Position numbers and translations under genes: made by a program. A model generated the notes under the pieces. It had not been told where the DNA came from and did not search any database. It was given only the letters and a program-made list of their open reading frames with translations. Source: Lathyrus oleraceus (lineage: Eukaryota > Streptophyta > Magnoliopsida > Fabales > Fabaceae). From it: DNA of 64,000 nt. This document shows, one piece after another, positions 55,901 to 64,000 of this stretch; position 1 is the first letter of the stretch, and every line of letters starts with the position of its first letter. The stretch spans positions 238,561,475 to 238,625,474 of the forward strand of contig NC_066579.1 in assembly GCF_024323335.1 (NCBI RefSeq). The letters run 5' to 3'.

Positions 55901-56500
55901 TTAGGTTAACCAAACATGCACCAACTTGTGCTTTTGTTGCCATTTCTTGCATCCAAATGCCCAATTATATACACTTGAGTACCAAATGAAAGAAACTTGA
56001 TTGTCCCTTGAATAATCTTGATGATTGCTTTAAAATTGGATAGAGATGGCATGTAAATAAACACATGAACCATACTTGAATCACCTTTGAAATCATGCAC
56101 CAACTTGAACTTCTCTTGATTAAATGATGTTGAATGGATCTTAACATGAATGTGACCTAAGATTATAGGTCATGCCTTGAATTGGAAGCTCTTGTGGACC
56201 ACTTGTTGACCAAACTTTTGACTTTGGGAATCAAACCCCTAATTTGGAAACTAAGCTTGATCTTTTGATTGCAAGTCCCTACCTTGTATAATAAGAAAAA
56301 TAAAACAACACATATTTTTGTATTTTGAATAAGGTTAGCAAAGTTAGAATGCAAGCAAATAAAAACGTAAAAATAAAACACAAAGGATGCCTGATAATCT
56401 CCCACAAAGGCAAACCCAAAGAGGTGGATACCATGCTTGTGATCTTGGTTGAAATGCAAATGATATGATAGGTGGAATCTTAGGGGTGAAATTAGGGCAT

Positions 56501-56872
56501 GAAACTTATCAGATCCTTAATAGAGTCGACGAAGTTTCCTATCGAGTTGCCTTACCACCACCCCTTTCGAACCTTTGTAGTGTTTTTCATGTTTCTCAAT
56601 TTCGTAAGTATGTTTCGGATCTGTCCCATGTAATTTCAGTGGATGATGTGCAAGTGTGGGATAACTTGAATTTTGAGACATCACCTTTACGAATTAAGGA
56701 TCAGGAAGTGAACACTTGAGAGGTAAGGAGATCGCTTTGGTTAAGGTGGTGTGGGAAGGACCTGCTGGAGGAAACATGCATAGGAACTAGAGAGCTAGAT
56801 GAAGGAGTCTTATCAAGAGTTGTTTCCTTTAGGTAATTTTCGAGGGCGCAAATTCTTTAAGTGGGGGAGAGT
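56501..56872 (+). pseudogene. Chromovirus (Tekay/Del-like) integrase C-terminus, truncated
   Basis: The frame from 56501 reads TYQILNRVDEVSYRVALPP, then FHVSQFRKYV and VDDVQVWDN, with IKDQEV near its end. This is the GPY/F-type region and C-terminal tail of Ty3/gypsy chromovirus integrases. A frameshift at about 56716 continues as RGKEIALVKVVW-like sequence; further stops follow. The left side is cut by the outer end of the element C LTR, so C inserted here. GTGGGGGAGAGT (56861-56872) is the polypurine tract. Confidence 0.85.
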
Positions 56873-57702
56873 TGTAACAACCCAATTTTGATTATTTTAT
56901 TTTAATTGAGTTTACAATGACTTAAATTATTTATTAGTATTATTGAGGATTGTTGGATTTTTAGTACAAACTATTATAATTTTTTAATTTAAAATAATAG
57001 AGAAAATGAAAAGTTGTGTTTTGGAGAGGAAAATAGAAACTAATTAAAATTAAGGTGGTGAATGAAATTATTAAGAGTTGCAGGGATTAATAGAATTAAT
57101 AAAAATAAATAGGATTTTTATTTAAATAGAGAAGAAAAATAGAATGATTGAGTTGTTTGGTGAAAATAAGTTGTCAGCAGAGTTGAGAGCAAAACCCTAG
57201 CAGAGCAAAAGTAAGAGAAGAGTCTCCATAGCCAAAGCTTCAAGCTTTTCTGCAAATTCGAGGTAAGGGGGGAGAATTATTCAATATATGGGTGTTATGC
57301 ATGAGGGGTAGTGGGGACTCCTTATCCTCTTTCCCTTTCTTTCTTTTATGTTTCCCCTATTAATGAATGAATTGAACCTTGAAGGAGTTTGTGTAAAACC
57401 TCTTTAGGTTGCTGTTATTAATCATAACCTTTGTACTCTATTAATTGCTAAAATTATATGATATATGTTAAGATGTTATGATTGATGCCATAAAGTTCTC
57501 TATTGATAGGGATGTTATTAATTGACATGATATGTGTTTGAGATTTTGGGATTGATATGTTTTGAGTTGTAATGAGCAATGTTGTTGTTGATGAGAAAAT
57601 GTTGATTTCAGAGTATGAACCGCCATGAGAATGAAAATATAAAAGTTTGAAACTGCTGCAGAGAGAAAAATAGCAGATATACATAAAAGGGGTTGATCAT
57701 AT
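56873..57702 (+). repeat. Chromovirus 3' LTR, cut by element E
   Basis: Starts TGTAACAACCC directly after the polypurine tract. It ends abruptly at the left edge of element E (57703). The 5 bases 57698-57702 (CATAT) should be the target duplication of E. No gene inside. Confidence 0.75.
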
Positions 57703-60700
57703 TGTAGCGGTAAATTCATAACCATCAAGCTATGGATAAGCTAGACATCAATTAAACCAGAGTCGCCACCGCACTTTTATTGTTTCCAAGGGAAAAGGGA
57801 AAAGTACAAATAAAACCCAAAGATAAGAAGTTTTCAAATCAAAACTAATAAAATGCCAGAGATTACAGGTAAGAGGGTTGGTTACACAGAGGGAAGGTGT
57901 TAGCATCCAAAGTGTCCTAGGTACTCCTAGGGAGCCCTTTCTTGTGTGCATATGTGTTTTTATACAAAATGATGTCTGCAAATAAATGGAGTGGAAGGAT
58001 GAGATAAGAATTCATTAATTATATTTTTGTGTTTAACAAGACCTTCGGACTTGTGCCTACGTACTAACATAAGAATGAGGGATCAAAACCTCGTAGTTCG
58101 TGGTAAGAATTTCAAAGTGAATGCATTGCTTTTAACAAAAATTTAAGTTTAACAAAGGCACAAAAGGCCTAAAAGGTTTGAATGAGTGTTAGTTCTTTTT
58201 GTCTTTTGAAATTTTATGTCAAGTATAGTTAAGTTCATTTACAAATTTGATTAAGAAAAGAGTTTGAAAATGCAATGGCATAAGGCCAAAGTTTCTAATT
58301 TGCAATATGGTCTAAATTTAGAAAGAAAAAAACAAGCAAAGAAAATTTTAAAATGAGGGAGAGATTTGAAATTAAAGAAGTGGAAAGGAGATGAAGAGAC
58401 TAATCCTAAGCACAAATTTAAAAGTTAAGAGTTGAAAAGATCTAACCAATGGGATACAATCCAATAGACAACAATATCATATAGAAACCCAAATTTCCCT
58501 TGGACTTTAGAATCAAGCAATATCAATACACAAATAGTAAGATGAAGAGCAAAGCATCAAATAAAGATAGCCACATCCAAGCTTAACAACTCCATGATAT
58601 TCTTCATAATCTCCCATGTATCAGATGAAATCAGAGATAGGCATTAAGCACAAGTTCAAAGTAACAGCTTCAATAAGACCATGTAGCAGATGAACTCAAA
58701 TGGGATCTCAACACTTGCTTCACATGAAAAGTCACTTCACAAGCACTTGGTTTCATAGAAGTTGGCATTGACCAAGTCCTTCTTCATAGAGAGTGTTGCC
58801 TAATTCTAAGTCCAATGTCTCATATCAAATCCAACAGTTCACACAAATGTCTTTTAGGGTTTTTGTTGTTATTATGTACATTAAGGTCAAAAGACCACAA
58901 ACTCAAACAAGTATATACAATCACAACATAATCACAAGATATGGCTCAAATGAGCAAAGTGAAAATGACATTAAAGTAAACAAGTTAAATGGTATAAATA
59001 ATGGCAAATGAATAAAGACTTGAATTTAAAGTGCATAAAAGTAAATGGCTTGAAATTAAATGTTAGTTGTTAGTTGATTAGAAGTTAGTATTGCTTTTGC
59101 TTTTGTTGTTTAAGTCATTCTTTAGAGAACACTCAATCCACTATTCACAAGCATGGATCCTTGAACCAAGACATCGTTCAAAGGAAGGAAAAAAGGCCAA
59201 GTTTCCATACAATACCATGAAAGAGGGGAGACTTACAATCTCACTTACTAGAATGTTATGCCTTTGTGTCAAAATTTAGCGCTATGTTAATCAATCATAA
59301 TTGGACTTATGTAGAAGTCACAACTATTTAAGGTCAGGCAATATAAATTTTAGTGTTAATGCATGTTAGAGGTATGGTATTATGAACCATACTCCTAAAA
59401 CATACCACACTTAAAAGAAAATGCAAAAGGGGTGGATCTAATCTCATCCATACTTATGTTGATTTTGCAATCAATTGGCCATAGGATATTCATATATCAT
59501 AGGTCTATGAGATGAATGAGGAAAGAATGGGATTGAGATGAATAGGGAGGGGAAATGGAATCAACACAAATTGTTCAAAGGAGAACATTTATCAAATTAA
59601 AATCATTCGTTCATTTTGGGAGATGAAATATACATTTCATCAATCCCCTAAATCCAATGATTTTAACTCAACAAAGTCAAATCAACCTTGACCAAGGCCC
59701 AACAACACAAGTCAAACTCAACAAGTCAGTATCAAAAGTTCAACATAATTTTTTTGGCAATTAAACAATTAAAATCAATTAAAAATGCATTAAATTAAAT
59801 TATGGTTGGTCAAAATCGTAAAACCTCATCAAAACACGATATAAATGGCCATGAGATTTATCATAGGTCCAACAAGGTCAAAGGACCTTTGGAGAAAAAA
59901 ATTCATAATTTTTGGAAACTTAAAACTATTTTTTAACAATTAAAAGTATTCACAAAAACAATTAAATCATGAAAAATGTTAATAGTGATCCAGAAAATAA
60001 TTTTAATTCAGAAAATGAAAGAGGAATTTATTTAATAATTTTTTTTGAAAGTCTCATATTTTCTGGATCAATATTAAAATTAATATGAATTAATGAAAAT
60101 AAGTCAATTAAATCAAAAATCAGAAAATAGCGAAAAACGTGGACGACTTGATCTGCCTCATTAATTGATGTGGCAAATCAAGTGGATGAGAGCGCGCATT
60201 CCATGATGGACCCTGGTCAATGTGCCACACACGTGGTAATTAGTTTGTACGCTCAAGATTAAAACAAAATGGATGGATCCTATGGTTCTAAGACATGCCA
60301 ACGTATCACCGGAGTTGTTACTCCGGTCTTCTTCTCCGGTGGACCTCACTGGACTGGTCCACCTTCAACCATCACCAAAATAAAAAAAGAGGATATGAAT
60401 TTAAAGTAAAAATGCTCAGGATCTCGAATCTGACCTCAATTTCTTCTAACTCCAAGTTTATTGAAAGATATAGGGAGTTGAAATTTGAGGATCATGATCT
60501 GTGTTGCTTCGATTTGACCTCAAAGCAACTCAATCTTCTTACCTACATAGGTAGGACTTCAGACAACCAAAAATCAAGAAGAATTATGGAGAATTTAGTG
60601 AGAATCGAAGAGATGAAATATTGAGAAATTCACCTTCACTGCAGGTCTGGATGAACATGATCTTGCTTCCAATTGCACTTGGCCTTGCTCTGGACACTTG

Positions 60701-62404
60701 ATGGAATGGAATTGAATAAAAAGGGAAGTAGGACTCTTATAGATTTGAATCTCTAAATAATGGAGATTCAAACTCGATTTCTAATGGAAATCTTCAAGGT
60801 TATCCTTTGAATGAGAGGGTTGGGAGCTAGGGATTCAAAGTTGGCGCGCAGGGGTCCTCAATTCTGAATGCATGGGTCTCTATTTATAGCCAAGGCATCG
60901 CTAATTGCACACTTGATTCAAGCTTTCAAAAATCGTAACTTTGCTTGCATGGATGCATGGGCGTATGATAGGCCCATGTAATCATTCCTTCAGGTCCAAA
61001 ACTGTGTACAAACATTGCTGAAGTCATGTGGAAAGGCCATGCATTTGTGTATGGAAGATTCAAGTTCACTTATGCCAAATGGTGATCCAAGTTCAAGCCA
61101 TGCGCAAGTCACTCATACTTTGTCCAAATAGGATGAAATTGGACTTTTTGGAAAGGTTAGATCAAGAGGAACAACTTTCATGTTGAACACTTTTTCATTT
61201 GAAGCTTGGATCATGATGTATGTTGAGGTGGAAGTTGGGAAAATCAAACATATCAAAAAAAATTCTAAGTGTCAAGCCATATGTTCACTTCTTCCACCTT
61301 GGCTAACTATTTTTTATGATATTAAAATGAGAAAAGTTCCTTCATTGAAGTTGTATCTCTCTCAACGTCCTTCAAAATGGTCACAAATTTGACCTAATTT
61401 GGATTTAGCATGAAGGAGTTATGCATTTTTTAAGTTGAAGAAAATCACTTGTTCAATGGCATTGGTCCAAAATGACCTATAATGTCTCCTCATATCACAT
61501 GCATTTAAAAGTTGAATTTTCTCTTCCTCCCAACATAAAAGTTGAAGTAGACATCTTGAATTTGATTGTGAAACTTTAATATCTTTAATATCATAAAAAT
61601 TGAGCAAGTTATGGTCTTGGGAAGTTGACCTCCAAATTAGGGTTTAGATAAAATGACCTATAATCTTTCACCATAAAAAATGACTTTCCAAGCAAAACTA
61701 GCTTTAGACCTAAACATGAAAGTTGTTTAGAATGTCATTTAGAGTAACGTTGCTCTTGGAATCATTTTCATATGACAAAAAGTGTAGGAGATAGGGTCTA
61801 GGGAACCCCAGTTATGATCAGTTGACTTCCTCTGGTCAACCACCATGAACCAACTTGCTAGATTGATATTCTCTTGACTTTTAGGACTCATGGGGGATCA
61901 AATATGCATAAGATGATGAAATTTGAATTATCCCTTGAAACATTTGATCAATTGGTGAAGAAGCTTGTTGAAGAAGTCACATAAGATACCCAAATGAATT
62001 AGGATTTCCAAGGCAAACAAACTCCAAACTCTTGATGAATTCTTGATCAAAATAACATGTGAAGATCATGGGGATCCATATATGATGCTTAGAGCCATAG
62101 TAAACCAATTCTTGATTGAACTCCTTGCACTGAGGGTCTTAAACCCTAGATGTGAGCTTGATAGATCAAAGGTGAGCATGTGCCCTACCTACAAAAGAGT
62201 TAAACTATAGAATGACATATTTCTGGTATTTTGGTTAGTAAATGATAAAAGACAAAGTATGATACAATCAAATGATGCTTGGTGATATCTCCCAATGCAA
62301 ACCTAATGAATGAGGGGTAAGGAGGATGCCAAGATATGATCCCAATGCCAATGCATATGATGAGATATCATGAGGGATCTTAGGATCGAAATTGGGGTCT
62401 TACA
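57703..62404 (-). repeat. Element E 3' LTR (4702 bp)
   Basis: The minus-strand start TGTAAGACCCC is at 62404 and the end ...CCGCTACA at 57703. TATA-like box CTATAAATAG at 60880-60889 (minus), module at 58036-58096, CTAGG dyad at 57917-57930, primer-site look-alike AGAGTCGCCA at 57759-57768. No gene is supported; frames such as 60295-60624 are chance. Confidence 0.93.
58036..58096 (-). other. Structured LTR module, element E copy
   Basis: CTACG (58057-58061) and CGTAG (58092-58096) can pair; the adjoining hairpin ACAAG/CTTGT is at 58036-58054. Confidence 0.6.
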
Positions 62405-62417
62405 GATGCCCCTATTT
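62405..62417 (-). other. Element E polypurine tract
   Basis: Plus strand GATGCCCCTATTT; its complement AAATAGGGGCATC equals the tract of element A. Confidence 0.9.
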
Positions 62418-64000
62418 AAGGATGTTCTAATTGAGGAGATGAAGGTTAAAATCTTCGTATCGACTCAGTAGAATGGACTTAAATAACAACATATATGAAC
62501 AAATTTTGGTCCCTAAGAGACCTCATGATGCATATGATATGGATGTTAAAAATAAATCTTTGTGGGGAAAATGTTGCCACGAAGGAAAAGAATCCGGAGA
62601 GACTGAAAGTCCGCAGGAGTGTAATGCATTCCATAAGGAAAATTCACTGGGGAGACAAAGACTCTGGGGGGAATAAGGGGTTGTGCGTAGGCCAGGCTAC
62701 GACTTAAAAACAACTGGGGGGACTCGATGGATTCACTGAAAATAAATCAATGGAAAGATTCAGCCAGGGAATAAAAAGGAACACCTGCAGAGGAAACGGG
62801 TAGATCAGAACAAAGCTGAAATACTCGAACCAAACAGGAAACAACGATTTCACTGAGGAAATATGCACTCAAACTCGACTGGGGAAGAAAAGATTTTCAA
62901 CACAGGAGGAGTAGAAATCTATTATCCATTATCGGTTACTGGTTAAGGAGATAACAAAAATCTGACAAGGAGGACATTCGTTACCGGTTAGGGTAAACAT
63001 ATCAAGGATGACTCGCTGAAGGTAACCAGGAGGTGTATTCATTACCAGCTACTGGGTAAGAATAAATTGTTGGGGAAATGCCAAAATAGGATTTACAACT
63101 ACCAGTTACTGGGCAGAAGATCAAAGAGAGAGAATATATGTCACTGGTTAAAGTGAACATATCAAGGATAGACTCAAAGGAAAGAAAATCCATCATCGGT
63201 TAGGATGAATATATCAAGGATAAACTTGCCTGGGGACACTATGAAGGATATCCATCATCGATTAAGATGAACATATCAAGGATAAACTGCCTTAAAAAGT
63301 AGGAATTACATCTATCGAATACTGGATAGAATACCGAAAAGAGAATATTCGTCATCGCTTAGGATGAACATATCAAGGATAAACTCATAGGGGAGAATTA
63401 GGAATTACATCTATCAGTTACTGGATAAAATACCACCAAGAGAATATTCGTCATCGGTTAGGATGAGCATATCAAGGATAAACTTTGCAAAAGGGGAACA
63501 AGCAGGATTTACAATTACCAATTACTGGGCAGAAGACTGCGGAGAGAAGGAAATCTGTCACCGGTTAGGATAAACATATCAAGGATTAACTCTCTGGGGA
63601 ACAAAATAGGGATTACAACTACCTTTTATTGGGTAGAATACCAAAAAGAGAATATTCGTCATCGATTAAGATGAACATATCAAGGATAGACTCAAGCAAG
63701 GGAAGAAAATATTTGTCATCAGCTAAGATGAACATATCAAGGATAAACTTCCTGGGGAAACGTGAAAATAAATTCGCTAGGGAGAAAAAGTTACTCTTGT
63801 CGGGTATTGGACAAAAGTGAAACATGAGAAGAATATTACCAGTTACTGGGTAATATACTCTTAGGGGACCAAAAGCATCTATCTAGGTAATATCTAGAAA
63901 GAAACGGTCAATCAAGGACTCAACCCAATGAGGATATAACTCAAGGGGGGTGATTCCATCCAGATAATCTACTGGGGAGGAAACTGAAATAACAATCATC
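62418..64000 (-). repeat. Element E 3' UTR with minisatellite
   Basis: Non-coding. From about 62930 it repeats GAACATATCAAGGAT (complement of motif 1 of B) about ten times, and TTACTGGGTA-type boxes (complement of motif 2) in between. Copy number and spacing differ from B. Confidence 0.8.

Larger units (their letters stand above)
44368..56499 (-). repeat. Element C 5' LTR, split by element D
   Basis: Parts are 44368-44750 and 52987-56499 (about 3.9 kb when D is taken out). The inner end is ...CCGCAACA next to the primer site. The outer end reads TGCCCTAATTTCACCCC on the minus strand and abuts integrase coding sequence of a chromovirus at 56500. A TATA-like box CTATAAATAG lies at 55245-55254 (minus). 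An AGAGTCGCCA primer-site look-alike lies at 44426-44435. No gene is supported in 52987-56499; open frames there lack any family match. Confidence 0.8.
57703..64000 (-). mobile_element. Element E: Ogre-like element, 3' LTR and part of 3' UTR (continues to the right)
   Basis: On the minus strand: the 3' UTR (62418-64000), a polypurine tract and a full LTR. Sequence is close to element B in both parts, so it belongs to the same subfamily. Coding parts would lie beyond 64000. Confidence 0.92.

Noticed and set aside
52987..56499. Short frames such as 55164-55700 (minus)
   Set aside because: Located in the LTR of C, AT-rich, without any recognisable domain.
56465..56500. Start of the chromovirus frame within the C LTR
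   Set aside because: The first 12 codons are LTR sequence of C; similarity to integrase starts at 56501.
60295..60624. 109-codon frame in the LTR of E
   Set aside because: The corresponding LTR sequence of B does not keep it open.

Overview
This window is plant nuclear DNA built almost wholly from nested LTR retrotransposons. I found no host gene, tRNA, rRNA or CRISPR array. The dominant family is Ogre-like (Ty3/gypsy, Tat lineage): LTRs of 4-5.4 kb, a tRNA-Arg-type primer site, an extra ORF1 before gag, an intron between protease and reverse transcriptase, two RNase H domains and a long repeat-rich 3' untranslated region. Such elements are best known from large-genome legumes, so a Fabeae legume (pea, vetch, lentil or Lathyrus type) is my inference.

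Layout. Element A (1-13386, +) is the right part of an internally deleted Ogre; the visible 173 bp of its 5' LTR are identical to its 3' LTR. Next come minus-strand debris: an LTR piece Y (13387-14783), a gag start and LTR of element X (14784 to about 17115) and a gag end of element C (17115-17661). Element B (17667-39701, +) is a complete 22,035-bp Ogre with LTRs of 4686 and 4663 bp and a CTTAC target duplication, but its genes carry many stops and frameshifts. B sits inside the gag of element C (minus), which resumes at 39707-44367 (gag, ORF1, leader, primer site) and ends in a 5' LTR (44368-56499). C is also hit by a 998-bp solo LTR (40834-41831) and, in its LTR, by element D (44751-52981, +). 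D is a SIRE/Maximus-type Ty1/copia element with TTTAT duplications; it lost most of integrase, RT and RNase H but keeps a 1204-codon frame. C itself lies in a Tekay/Del-like chromovirus (integrase end 56501-56872, LTR 56873-57702). Element E (57703-64000, minus) is the 3' LTR and 3' UTR of another Ogre that runs off the window.

How it works together. The nesting gives a relative order: chromovirus, then C, then B, D and the solo LTR; A looks youngest. By eye the LTRs differ by about 4-5% in B, 2-3% in D and 0 of 173 bases in A.

The most interesting signals are RNA-like structures that no coding annotation explains: (1) three consecutive hairpins just after the integrase stop, with GNRA loops and compensatory base changes between A and B; (2) a conserved multi-stem module near the 3' end of every Tat-type LTR except that of C; (3) a long leader hairpin, duplicated in A; (4) primer-site look-alikes inside the LTRs and, as complement, many times in the 3' UTR.
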